Of a stretch of DNA of 64,000 bases, positions 40,301-49,490 are shown one piece after another. The stretch spans positions 8,991,303 through 9,055,302 of the forward strand of contig NC_092581.1 of assembly GCF_037975245.1 (NCBI RefSeq), read 5' to 3'. Below the pieces are notes generated by a model that ran no database searches, was not told the DNA's origin, and saw nothing but the letters and a program-made list of their open reading frames with translations. The stretch's first letter is position 1; each line of letters begins with the position of its first letter. The translations under genes were made by a program, and so were the position numbers. This stretch comes from Apostichopus japonicus (lineage: Eukaryota > Echinodermata > Holothuroidea > Aspidochirotida > Stichopodidae).

Positions 40301-43300
40301 TTCTATTTTCCTCCAGAATCTTCAGTCTATTCTCAAGGGATGAGCACTTCTGCTTTAAGGCAGTGTTCTCTGCTGTAGTCTCTTCAACTCGCCAGTTGTC
40401 AATAATCTTTGTAAACTCTTGTTGGAGGCTCTCAAATTCTTTGACCATACAACAGCTCTTTAAACTGTTAATCTTGGGTGGCCAAAGTACTCACTGCCTC
40501 TGCCTGTAGGGCTTCCATATCTGATTTCAGACTGAGTTGGACTGGTGTTGTGTTAGGCTATGGCATAGGCTTCGCTGACTAAGGGCCTGCTTGTGTTTCT
40601 TGATTCCAACACTGCCTTTTGCTCGAGTGAACTTGATGAGTACTTTTTTTTCTATAGGCAGGCTTGACCTGTCATGCAGGACTTGAACCTGCGAGCCTTA
40701 GATCACAAGTTCACTGCCTTAAAGGCAATGAAGAAACGCTCCAAACTGTGTGCGGCCATCTGAAAAAGTTAGCTTTCTGTTGCTTGCGAGTGACGTTTTG
40801 TTCGTGTCGCTACAAAATGCAGACAGTGATGAAACATGATACCTTGTTATCTTTAGCTGGACCTGAGATGTCCATCGCTGTATCGTTTATACACTGCTGT
40901 GGGTATTGACCGCAGCTTTATATACTGACTGTACACTAGTGTCTAATTAAGACGGTAGCAAGCTGTGTGTATTTTCTGGGATCGATGGTGGTGTCTAACA
41001 CTGCTGTTACACCTCATTCGAAACTAGGTCAGATTACCGGCATGAGATGTTTCTTTTTGCACGAGTCTTTACACCCTTTAACCAACTTGACCACAACTCT
41101 CTCACACTATTAAGTCACTCAGTGTGGTTACCTGCTCTTAGAATGGCATCACAATGCTTGTTGAAAATTTGAGCATGGGTGACCGTTATCTGACTTTCTA
41201 GCATATTTGGGGGCAATAGCTGATTGTGACTTCATAATGTGACTTTTTCATACTAATTCTATGTTGGTATTGATGACTATCTTTCTAGGCCTCTTCTGAG
41301 ATCCATCCTACTCTGCTGCAAGATTCCTGTCTAAACTTTTCTCCTGGCAGCAACATTTACATTTCAACTACAGACCTACAGATCAAAGCCATGTATGTTT
41401 ATGCTCATAGATGCTTGCAACTTGAAAGGTGAGTCTGCAGGGTGGATTTGGGGGGGGGGGGATTTATGGATGTGATCAAAATTATAAGATGATCAAGACT
41501 GAGTTTCAAAAAGTTTCAAACTGAAAAAATAAATGAAATTAGAATGGCATTTTATCTAATGACAGGTAATTATAAGTATATAGATCAGGTTATAAATTCA
41601 GAATGTGTATTCCTTATATTACTGGTTCCTGTTTATGATTTGCTATGGTTTCAATTTCATAAACATAAGTAAAGAAACACAAAAACCTCTGGTACCGACG
41701 CTTCAGACCTTACTCAGAAATCATAAACACTGGGAAGGGGCCAAGCAATGTTTGGTTGTAGTAGGATTCAACCAGTGATCTTACAGGTTACAAGCCTTTC
41801 AATCTACCAACTGAGCTATCCAGCCTGGTTGTTGATGGCAACCCCTACTGTATATAGCCATTTCTTTCCTGGGAATACCAGTCAGAAGCCACAGTGCAGG
41901 CTTTTCTTTGCTCTCCAAATTTGCTTTATAATTTTACCAGTCATACACTCTTGATGATGTGGTTTATCACCATAATAGACTTGAAGAAGCTGCTGGGACA
42001 TTTCTTGATCTGATTGGTCATTTAGAAGATGTTTCTGTTACCAGATTGGTGAGTGACATATCTCAGAATGATTGAGAATTTGAATTTTTTCTTCTATTAA
42101 TTTACCATTGCTTCTTCAAATGACAACATTGAGGGAACCAGCAGAAGTTTTCTCTCATTTGGTGTGTACGATAGAGCCAGAAACCTAAAGAATACTTAAA
42201 AAGATGTTTTCCATTTTTAGTATAAAGTTTATCGGAAAATACCAGAAAGCCTCTGTTTCTCCGCTTCATACAACAGTTTGCTACTACACGCTGGTCAATA
42301 TTTAAATTGAAATGTTCTGTGTGAAAGCTATATTTCTTAGTCTAAGAGTATCTGTGTGAAACTATTACACAGTCACAGAGAGTCTGACAGGTTAACAAAA
42401 TATCCTCCAATCATTCATAGTCTTGAAAAAGGTATTTTGCATTGGATGTGTGGTATTGTGTTTTATTTTATTCTTTGATACTTAAGTTTCAGAACAGTTT
42501 AGTTCTTGATCTCATCTAGGGAGGTTTCATCTTGATTCATCTCAAAGGAAGAGCTCAATATTTAAAAATTGCTGATTTGTTTTCTGCTTTTCAAACCCTA
42601 TCTGGGCAACTGAACCTTTTAGAATATACAGTAGTGGAACCAGTAAATTACTCATTACTTTACATTTGCCGGGTGACAACCTATATATGTAATGCTTCCA
42701 TAATGGTTTGATAAATCCCAACCAGCTATTGAGAGTAACACCTATTACGATTTGGCAAAATTTGGAGAACTTAATGAACAAAGACACAAAGTTGCCTTAA
42801 CACTGAAGTTATTTGCAGGAGTCATCAAGTGTCACTTCAATTTTTTGTTTAACTTTCCATTTTTTTAAAAAGTGGTTAATATTAACAAAGAAGAGTAAGT
42901 AGGGTGAGGAAGTTAAGTTAATATTTGTTGGATAAAAACATCCTGGAGGGTGTTGTGTTTAATCAATTGTACTTATTTTTTATGGGAGGGGGAGGGATGG
43001 GGAGAGGGTTTTGCTTGGTAAATTAGGTAAAAATGACGACCAAAATTAAAAAAAGGAATGCTTATATTCATTGCACATTTTCAACGATCGCTTTCTCTTT
43101 GCAGGGATACAGTTCTTTACTACCAGTGGTTACCCCAACCATTTCACACCTTTACCTTGAGGCTAGCTTTGCACTGCTGGGTGTCAACAAGTTTGAAGAG
43201 GCAGAAGCAATTTGTGACATTCTTTTATCTAGGTCTGAACATTGCAAGGTCACAAGTCGTGGGTTGTTCCTTGATTCTAGCACCGCTAAGACTGAAACTA

Positions 43301-46300
43301 GAAACTCAACAGAGGGAGAGGAGTGTAAAGTGAGTACACCTGGTGGGTTTAATGAGGGACAAGAGGATAATTCAACAGAAATGGTTACAGATGTGCGCCT
43401 GGATCCACAGACTGTTAGGGATAGGTCACTTACAGAAACACTTTGTTTAGCATCTGCTCATCTGATTAAAAGTGAATGTTTGATGAAGATGAGAAATCCT
43501 TCAGGTAGCTTAGAGAGCTTGGATAAAGCTCTTCACATCCTGCATGAATGTTCATTCAAGGAAAAAGAAGAAGATGTTGCTTACTCATCTGGCCCGGTTA
43601 CAAAGAGGAGGAGACTAGAGCCAAGTAAGTGTATGTTGCCACCATATCTTCTTTATATACAAATATGTAACCCTCTGGAATGCCTTGTTTTATTAAGGTA
43701 CAGTGTCTTGGATTTATTTATCTATTTCTTACATACAGCCTTCTGGAAAACCTCATTTCTTCTCTTGAGCAAACAATGTTTTCGTAGTCGCTTCCAAGTA
43801 GAGGAAATTGTTAGTGATGGCTAAAAGTAGCGTTTTTTTGTCATCTAAATATTTCTTAGATGCAGTACTCCCATCATAAAAAGTTAATTTATTCAACTAT
43901 GCAAGTTACATTTCCAATAATCAAAGAATTTGGTAGTTATTTTAAGCAATAATTGTATGGGTTTGATTAATATTAAATTAAAATACAAAGTGTCCTAGTG
44001 ACAAGTTGTCAGGATTTATTGAAATTGTTAAACTCCTGTTTATTATTTACTGAACACAAGAAACAATGAGCATTTTTCATTGGCAGATTCATCTGCTTGC
44101 AAAGAAGATGCTGTTTGGATTAAAGCCTCAAACCCCAAAACTTTTATTTACTTGCTTTAGTGATGTACAGTAACTTCACGTGCCCCTAACTTCTTTTACT
44201 GTGTTATATAAATATGTAACTGCACTGATCTCTGTTATAGTTGCAGTGGTTGCAAAATCAAGGTGTCACCACATTTTTAAACAAACGTTTAACCTACTAA
44301 GCTGAAACAAAGACAACTACAAAACTACTACATTGAAATAAGGAAACATAAGTTTTGTATTTTGAGGCACTTCCATGAATCATTTCACCCATTTGTTAGA
44401 GTTATACAGTTAACTTAAAGGCATATGGGAAGTTAGTCAAGTTTGTTCTTGATTCAAGCAGTTGGACTCAAGACCTTTACATGTATATACAGTACCGCTC
44501 ACGTATAACTCCGCGTAGACGTATACTCTACGTTTATCTACGTGATTATACATGATTATACGATGTTATACGTTTCTGTACGCAACTTTCTACGCGGTGT
44601 CTACGAGGTGTCTACGCCGCGTCTACCAGCGAAAAACCCTTTAGGGCTTCGCTCTAGTGCCCCTGAATAGGGATTATACGCGCGTAAAGACGTACAATCT
44701 CGTATAATCTGTAAACGTAGGGTGTTGCAGCCACTTTACATAGCAGAGCTTCTATGGGTTAGAATAAACTGTGATGAAGAAAAGAGTCAGTAAACTCAGT
44801 ATCGCACCAAGCCCAATTAATGACTTTCCAAAATATTCAACCACAGAGTTAGCATATACTTAAGCCAATAAGAATAAGAGTAACAAAGAAAACAGCGCTT
44901 CTAGGAGCACAAACGATTGATACAATCAGTGCAAAAACTTAAGCAAGGAAACAATATTACTTACGACAATGTGCCCCAGTCTGTTACTATTTATACGAGT
45001 TCCTCCCGTTAGGCATTAAATTGAATGTAGGTAACAATCTATGAGAACTAGGTAGGCCTTGGCCGATCCTACCTCTTAGCCTTCATTGAAAGATACACCG
45101 TATACACCTCGCAAGAAAACCACGATAACCTTAAATGAAAAAACAATATTTTGCACTTGAAGATCTGACTTCCCCCAAAATGCAATGATAAGGTTTAGAC
45201 CCAGTACTTCTTAATACATTGAGATTCCAATTACTAGTCAAAAATATTTTCTGAAGAAAAACCTTACGATATTTTTCACAAATATTGATGCTTAGATAAG
45301 TGCTTCCTCACAATCAACAAGCCGCCCCGAAATTCGCTCCGCTTACGTAAAACTTCTATATATATAACACGTGGAAAAACCTGAGTTTTTACACACATAA
45401 TTCCCATTGACATTGGTCACAGAACATAAGTAGGTCATCGACATTCGAACTTGCCCAAATTCATCGCACCATGGGATCGACACAACACATTGAACATGTT
45501 GGTACATTTTCCCGCCATCTGGACGCCGAGTGTAAATTTTGGTGTAATATGCAAATTATTAATGGTACTGTGCTCCGCAGTTAAAACTTAACCTACTGCG
45601 ACACACACAAATTTTGGGAAGCTGTTGTAGAAGGAACTTTTGTATCAAATGTAAAGTACTGTAAGGTACTATAATGTATAAAAGACGGTTTTCTTCAGGT
45701 GGTAAGGAAAAGGGGTCTTTCGGTGAACTCAATCTCTTTGTATAGTATTTGGATACTTAAAATGACCATGTACATGCAGTTTCTATTTCTCTTTAAGTAA
45801 GCTCTACTTAGCATTTTTATCCTTTGTGGATCTTTATTGGAATAAATACGAAATGTATTGTTTGACACCAGTATTTAACGGTAAGCATTTCTTAAATTGT
45901 TGACTGAGCTTCAAAATCCATTTTCAAAAAGTATGTTTTCATGAAGGTTTTATAAAATCAACATATAGCTAGGGTAGGAAAATATTAACTTAACCACATT
46001 AACGAAAGTTGTTCTATCCAAATAAAATACATGTTTCTCGTACTGAGATCTGAAAAAAAAACGGGCGGCCATTTTTCTTCTTTTCATGTGGCAACCTTTA
46101 CAAAATAATTTTTAAGGATAGCTTAGATTTCTTGTAATCCGAATAGAGACTTGGGAATAAAGAAAAAGGAGGCCCCTTGCACGGATGAGAAACATGTTTT
46201 GTTTTTAACCGACCCTACTTCAAAGTTGTTGGGTGGAAGTTATTTCTTCTTTTCATTCTGTCGGAACCAACGGTAAGTTATGTAAAAAATTGACACAAGA

Positions 46301-47752
46301 AACGCTTAATAATACTTTATTATTTCTTCAAAATGTTGCCAACTATTCAAAGTAAACTTATACTCCGTGGAACATAACCTCTACCACTGAAAAAAAAGTC
46401 GGGAAAAGAAACACTGAATAGAAACCCATTTAACGAAAAACAGTTATAACTTCTTTGCCGGCAAACACTTTACCTGCTTCCTCTTCACTGCTAGGTGAAT
46501 ATCACGTCTTAAACTACGATTTAAGAAATGGCTGTTTCAAACATCTCACTAATTCTTTCGGCGACTTTAATCCTATTCATTGAGCACAATAGCATTTCTT
46601 GCGTATAAATTCGTACAGGGATTATACGAGGTGTCTAAGCGGCGTCTACGCGGCAATTTGTTTGTCAACGAGTTTATACGCGATTGTACGTGTTTATACG
46701 TCTTTATACGATTCTGTGCGCGTACACATGTCCAGTTATACGTGAGCGGTACTGTATATATCACTACCTGGAGAGATCTGATAAAACCATGGATGAAATC
46801 ACATAGTTTAAGGATAGAAGTAGAGACAATAAAAATTCAGAGAGATTGTCATTACCGCTGTCCTTAGAAAGAACATTTGTCCTCTTAGCATCATAAAAGT
46901 TAATACAATATACTTTCCTAATTTAACTTTTAATTTTTTGTAACAGACCAGCGCGAGTCCAAGAATTCACAGGATATTGATCGATTGAAACAGGATGTAA
47001 GACTTCTCAAAGGAAGAGCCTACAATAATAAATCCTTCATCCTGATTGGTCAAGGAAATCTTCATGAAGCTCTTCCAGTTTTACTTTCCAGTTTAGAATG
47101 TTGTCCAGGTAGGTGGTAATGATTAGTCAGCATTTACACTCATACTGTTGCATTCATTTTTCTGTTCATTTGTTTGTTCTTCGAACTATCTTCGTTCACC
47201 ATAACTGCAGTGCAATGATGATGAATGAGGTGCCTTCACCTCCCTCGGTATTTGAGAAAGTGCTCTGATGCTTAGGTACGCTCACGTCTGTTGGATGGGG
47301 ACTATATATAAGTGTTGGTCCTTTGAGCAGGAATGGATGCAACAGCTGCACACGCCTGCCTCTAAAGGCTTGATATATTAGGTGGTGTTTATCCACAGTC
47401 ATCACATGGATAGGGTTTCAAAATGAGCTTCGGTCCCCTTTTTAACCCTTTTCAAAAACTATAAAAACATGCCAGTGAGCAAACTATAGAAAGAAATCAA
47501 AGAATATATGGACCATCCTGATAAGGGATGACAGGAATTATTGGGTGAAGGGATGAGGATCGAGGATCGAGGGGAAGGGAGTAGATTGGATTGGGAGATA
47601 GAGAAGGTTCTGTTTTTTTGTCATTAGGTTTAATTTGATCTATTACAGAAAATGCTGATGCCAGGAAAAATTATTGCCTTTTACTCTTTAAAATGGGCCA
47701 GAAGAAACAAGCTTACATGGAATGGAGGAAATATCAGAATAGCAGTCCTTGA
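19330..47752 (+). CDS. FANCG: FANCG (Fanconi anaemia group G, TPR scaffold of the FA core complex)
   Basis: FANCG is a nuclear tetratricopeptide adaptor of the FA core complex, which monoubiquitinates FANCD2-FANCI at DNA crosslinks. The exons are 19330-19515, 23301-23468, 24076-24124, 25526-25669, 27049-27173, 27845-27929, 29147-29296, 31607-31740, 33300-33452, 41289-41428, 41979-42048, 43105-43624, 46947-47108 and 47649-47752 (TGA). All phases agree, giving 729 residues (human about 622, also 14 exons from memory). TPR-like helix pairs lie near residues 333-361, 485-512, 584-615, 666-696 and 700-724, for example [20 protein letters not shown] and [18 protein letters not shown]. These are collinear with the vertebrate protein. 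A low-complexity insert (residues 515-575) and a basic TKRRRLEP (about 634-641) are extra. Exon 7 uses a weak donor (GTAGGA). Exon 1 (the LW-containing N-terminus) is least certain. If it is wrong, the start is ATG 23304 (666 residues). Confidence 0.85.
20020..21250 (+). mobile_element. CR1/L2-like LINE, 3' end (RT fragment)
   Basis: A plus-strand reverse transcriptase piece shows [13 protein letters not shown], then ILFADD, then the thumb region ([34 protein letters not shown]) and a C-terminus ending LKNHLLDKY near 20967. The 3' untranslated part runs to AATAAAG near 21245. Several frameshifts and stops make it a dead 5'-truncated copy. It lies in FANCG intron 1. Confidence 0.88.
21488..21802 (-). 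CDS. LSM10: LSm10, U7 snRNP Sm-like protein
   Basis: This is an intact single-exon gene of 104 codons plus TGA. LSm10 replaces SmD1 in the heptameric ring of the U7 snRNP, which processes the 3' ends of replication-dependent histone pre-mRNAs. The Sm1 motif is visible at residues 15-50 ([19 protein letters not shown], then GFMNITM, the Sm D/G-x-M-N signature). Sm2 lies at 70-85 ([15 protein letters not shown], with the usual G-x-N-I-R-Y). Length is slightly shorter than the human protein (about 123) because the C-terminal tail is short. ATG 21802 was chosen because it directly precedes the conserved domain; upstream sequence in frame has no Sm similarity. It lies antisense within the proposed FANCG intron 1, or head-to-head with FANCG if that gene starts at 23304. 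Upstream DNA (21880-22260) is richer in CpG, suggesting a promoter. Confidence 0.95.
   Translation of the reverse strand: MDMSKREKFKSRNSLVCLLQGLTGKTTTVELRNESSMTGCIEIVDGFMNITMKDVHFTDPYGNKNFFEQFFVNGKNIRYVQIPERMNILQVMSMELPKVKVVQN
21880..22260. promoter_or_regulatory. Candidate LSM10 promoter (possibly bidirectional)
   Basis: CpG-richer than its surroundings and immediately upstream of LSM10. On the plus strand a strong donor-like GTAAGT lies at 22152, which could end a 5' untranslated exon of a FANCG transcript starting here. This is inference from composition only. Confidence 0.35.
22629..23008. mobile_element. TTAA-flanked MITE, full copy 1
   Basis: 380 bp bounded by TTAA. The left end AGGCATTGAAGACTCGC and the right end GCGCAAGTCTTCACACCCT are imperfect inverted repeats. 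A homologous copy lies at 40719-41081 and a solo end at 18779. A TTAA target and AGGG-type ends suggest piggyBac mobilisation. It lies in FANCG intron 1. Confidence 0.85.
24289..24484. mobile_element. Candidate small foldback/MITE
   Basis: A GC-richer 195-bp block is bounded by GGCTGGCGCAAAT and the inverted ATTTGCGCCTGCC, with AGTCGT on both flanks (near 24272 and 24485). It lies in FANCG intron 3. Confidence 0.45.
25325..25440 (+). mobile_element. Penelope-like element 3' remnant
   Basis: The typical Penelope 3' signature CTGAGGAAGATCCTGCTAGG is followed by ATCGAAACATCAGGCC and a short tail. No coding part is left. It lies in FANCG intron 3. Confidence 0.6.
25957..26196 (-). repeat. tRNA-derived SINE (family 2), full copy
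   Basis: The minus-strand head has A-box GTTAGCTCAGTGGTTAACG and B-box TTTCGAGTCACTCC. The body matches the truncated copy at 18196-18415, and the tail is (CATA)n. It lies in FANCG intron 4. Confidence 0.82.
28366..28625. repeat. 36-bp tandem array, about 7 copies
   Basis: The unit is ACTGTGATCCCTGGTTTAAT then ACACAGTATGTATCGT. Being a multiple of three, it leaves repeat-peptide frames open on both strands. It lies inside FANCG intron 6 and has no splice support, so it is not a gene. Confidence 0.96.
28676..28732 (+). repeat. tRNA-like SINE head remnant
   Basis: A short tRNA-like stretch, GGCTGGTTGGGTCAGTTATT followed by a B-box-like GGTTGAAATCC and CTAGCC. It is a decayed piece just after the 36-bp array. 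Confidence 0.45.
29450..30500. repeat. 24-bp tandem array (about 27 tight copies at 29840-30497, degenerate before)
   Basis: The unit is GTATCAAGTCACTGATGTAT followed by GTGG. The 24-bp period keeps eight-residue repeat frames open on both strands (YVGIKSLM and ISDLIPTY types), giving predicted open frames of 236 and 245 codons. No start context, splice sites or conserved domain support them. The array fills part of FANCG intron 7. Confidence 0.95.
30869..31445. repeat. Foldback-like repeat with three related arms
   Basis: The arm at 30869-30918 (GGCTACAATCTGACATAAGG, then GAGTTATTGCAAT) reappears inverted at 31141-31192 and again, diverged, at 31399-31445. The intervening DNA is rich in GGGCCCAAA-type stretches, for example 31080-31130 and 31235-31380. 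It lies in FANCG intron 7. Confidence 0.65.
33453..33835. other. FANCG intron 9, unique part
   Basis: Start of the 7.8-kb intron 9. No repeat or gene was recognised before the LINE begins. Confidence 0.6.
33836..35962 (-). mobile_element. L1-like LINE, ORF2 RT and C-terminal part (3' portion)
   Basis: The minus strand starts at [20 protein letters not shown], the canonical L1 linker to RT. Next is a degraded RT core with the block around [12 protein letters not shown] and a YADD-position remnant (VADYMV). The C-terminal region with WECHITSS and [10 protein letters not shown] ends in an oligo-A (TTTTTTTC on plus at 33841). Many stops are present. It continues the LINE half at 38594-40600; the DIRS-like element separates them. 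Confidence 0.82.
35963..38593 (-). mobile_element. Gag-only DIRS-like element with inverted terminal repeats
   Basis: A 2.6-kb insertion is bounded by about 120-bp inverted repeats (35963-36080 and 38471-38593), nearly identical (AGTCTC versus ATTCGC, plus C-run length). It splits the L1-like LINE. The GC-rich minus strand encodes a gag-like product from about 37700. It starts with a cysteine-rich N-terminus ([26 protein letters not shown]), continues through an acidic, proline-rich middle (frame change near 37180-37260), and after another frame change near 36425-36650 reaches a helical domain ([35 protein letters not shown]). No RT, RNase H or tyrosine recombinase is present. The last codons (EFWRLRG to the stop at 35997) are supplied by the inverted repeat. 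The DIRS assignment rests on gag likeness and repeat layout. An unknown foldback element is the alternative. Confidence 0.62.
38594..40600 (-). mobile_element. L1-like LINE, ORF1 and ORF2 endonuclease (5' portion)
   Basis: ORF1 (39588-40448, start disrupted upstream) has a coiled coil (about residues 25-60) and an RRM-like part ([34 protein letters not shown]), then [19 protein letters not shown]. This is the L1 ORF1p layout, an RNA-binding chaperone. ORF2 begins near 39640 with VSYNARGLH, then ILVQETHTL and DLGRYVIAD of the APE-type endonuclease. It ends with [13 protein letters not shown] and a coiled linker ([14 protein letters not shown]). Frameshifts break both frames. The reading resumes at 35930 on the far side of the DIRS-like insertion. 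Confidence 0.85.
40650..41125 (-). repeat. tRNA-derived SINE (family 3) split by a MITE
   Basis: The minus-strand halves are GTTGTGGTCAAGTTGG (right of 41081) and GGCAGTGAACTTG to GCAGGTTCAAGTCCTGC (left of 40719). Together they give A-box and B-box of a tRNA head. The MITE interrupts it exactly at TTAA inside the A-box. Confidence 0.8.
40719..41081. mobile_element. TTAA-flanked MITE, full copy 2
   Basis: 363 bp, homologous to 22629-23008, with ends AGGCAATGAAGAAACGC and CACGAGTCTTTACACCCT between TTAA copies. It is inserted into the SINE head, so TTAA is the duplicated target. It lies in FANCG intron 9. Confidence 0.9.
41655..41830 (-). repeat. tRNA-derived SINE (family 4)
   Basis: The minus-strand head GGCTGGATAGCTCAGTTGG (A-box) is followed by CTGGTTGAATCC (B-box), then a body running to about 41655. 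It lies in FANCG intron 10. Confidence 0.7.
42049..43104. other. FANCG intron 11, nothing recognised
   Basis: AT-rich intron with no identifiable transposon or nested gene. Confidence 0.6.
44490..46754. mobile_element. Non-autonomous Tigger/pogo-like DNA transposon, 2265 bp
   Basis: The ends carry a perfect 21-bp inverted repeat: CAGTACCGCTCACGTATAAC plus T at 44490, and its complement at 46734-46754. TATATA flanks both sides, consistent with a TA target duplication. CAGT-type ends with TA targets are typical of pogo/Tigger within Tc1/mariner. Subterminal regions (44500-44720 and 46600-46735) are packed with TATACG, TCTACG and TGTACG words. No transposase remnant is visible in the 1.8-kb interior. 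It lies in FANCG intron 12. Confidence 0.82.
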
Positions 47753-48310
47753 GAATTTCCACTGCTGGTTATATCTGTACAGAAATTCAAAGCAGTTCTA
47801 GAGAACTGTCTACAGCAGAATGGTGTGTTTTCCATTGTAACATTTCTCATCTAGGAACAACGATTCGAGCATCAGCTATTCTGTTTAGTTGATTGCGTTA
47901 AGAAAGGAAGAGACTCGGAGAACCAGAGAAAAGTTCAAAGAAGAAAATGGTGCGTTTCCAATTTAACATTTCTCAACCAGCAACAATTTGACAGATAATT
48001 ATTTGGTGTTAAAATTTTGTGTAGCAGTATTGAAAGCTCTCAGTTTTGTATCATATTAAAGACAATGGGGCCTGTGTAAGCTGCTATACATCTTTCCTTT
48101 GTATAGCAACTTGACCAGTTTGCATAAAATGTTGTGATATATTTAAGGGATAAACTATGTCAATACTTTAACTTTGATTGCATGAAGGTCGCAAAAGAAA
48201 CTCAAGCAGATTTGATAAATCTCCGATAGTAATATTAACATCTCATCAAAATGAAATTGATTACCTTTGCTCCGCTTGTCTCATTTCAAATAAGGAAATA
48301 AACTGATTCA
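47753..48310 (+). other. FANCG: FANCG 3' untranslated region candidate
   Basis: Follows the TGA at 47750-47752. A near-duplicate stretch occurs twice (AGAATGGTGTGTTTTCC near 47818 and AGAAAATGGTGCGTTTCC near 47942, each followed by ACATTTCTCA). A canonical AATAAA lies at 48297-48302. Confidence 0.5.
48297..48302 (+). terminator. FANCG: Candidate polyadenylation signal for FANCG
   Basis: AATAAA about 550 bp after the stop codon. Other AT-rich hexamers are near, so use is unproven. Confidence 0.4.
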
Positions 48311-49480
48311 TTCATTCTAAGCCATCATGTTAGGTTTATGTTGCAACAAATGAACAGAATTAAGAATTATTATTTACCCCCTTGTTGTTGAACCTTTTGT
48401 TTGCCCAAATAGTTCTTTAATATAAATATTCATCATAATTTACATATAACCCAGATCAGGTGACCAAATATAAATCAAAAAGAACAGTATTTCAAAAGCC
48501 GACAGTACCAATGAAATGATGAAAAGAACAATTATTCATGATTATATTCAATAAAATATCTTAATCTCTTAAAGTATACATAAACAAAGACTGCACTGAT
48601 TGGCTGTGTAATAACTAGTAGCTAGCCTATGAGCTCATAGGGCCTAGATGAATGTTCCAAATGCAGCTGATTATGCAAATTCCATCTATCTGTTTCTTTT
48701 GATTAAGTATGAATTGCAGTTCGGTAGAGTAAGGATGGTATAGGTTTATAACACTCACAGCTCCTTTCGCCAAAGTTTATCACAAAAGAGACACAGTGAG
48801 ATTCCTCAATGACTTCATGGAAAAGATCAAAACCGTTCTCCACCACCATCATAGCAAAGAAATAACAATTGTAGGGCCACCACCAAAGGATTGGCATCAG
48901 TAAAAACTAGCCTCACGCACAACAAACTTCAGCACTGGGTCAGCATCGACCACAATAACTTACAACTAAACAATAGATATTCCAGGTTGAAGTCAGCAGC
49001 TCACAACAAAGCTTCAGCAGTAGCTCCAACTCAGTGTAAATTGCATAAAGATGAACAATTAAATAATGAAACCTTTTAATAAGAAAAAAATACAACAATC
49101 ACAATCTCCCCTCCTAAATTGCCTTGTCCCAAGTGCATCAAATTAGCCACAACTATTTGCAAACAATCTTTCTTTCAGTTCAGTAAAAATGACAATTTCA
49201 TTTTGAATATGTATTTTTCTGCACATACCAAGAGGAACCCACTTTGTCACAAGCAAATCTTGTTGGTGGTTGTTGCTCTTGCACAGGCTTCCCATCAGGA
49301 GAATTGGTAGCTCTTTGAATCTGTCAAAGTCGGTTGCAGTTCCATAGTTACCGGCTATTTTTATGGTGTCATCTCTTTCCCAATGCTTGGCAGGATTGGT
49401 GCTTTCTTTGCTTTTGACAGTTCCTCACTTTCATCCTACATGAGAGTAAGCTCTTCCTGGTCAACTGGTGGTGACTCATT
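48311..49480. other. Intergenic, no gene seen
   Basis: AT-rich sequence. The right end may include the decayed 3' end of the Ty3-type element that follows. Confidence 0.45.
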
Positions 49481-49490
49481 CAATTCTAGT

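Noticed and set aside
43625-43824. Continuation of the FANCG open frame to 43824
   Set aside because: A strong GTAAGT donor at 43625 and in-phase exon 13 explain the protein; the extension has no FANCG likeness.
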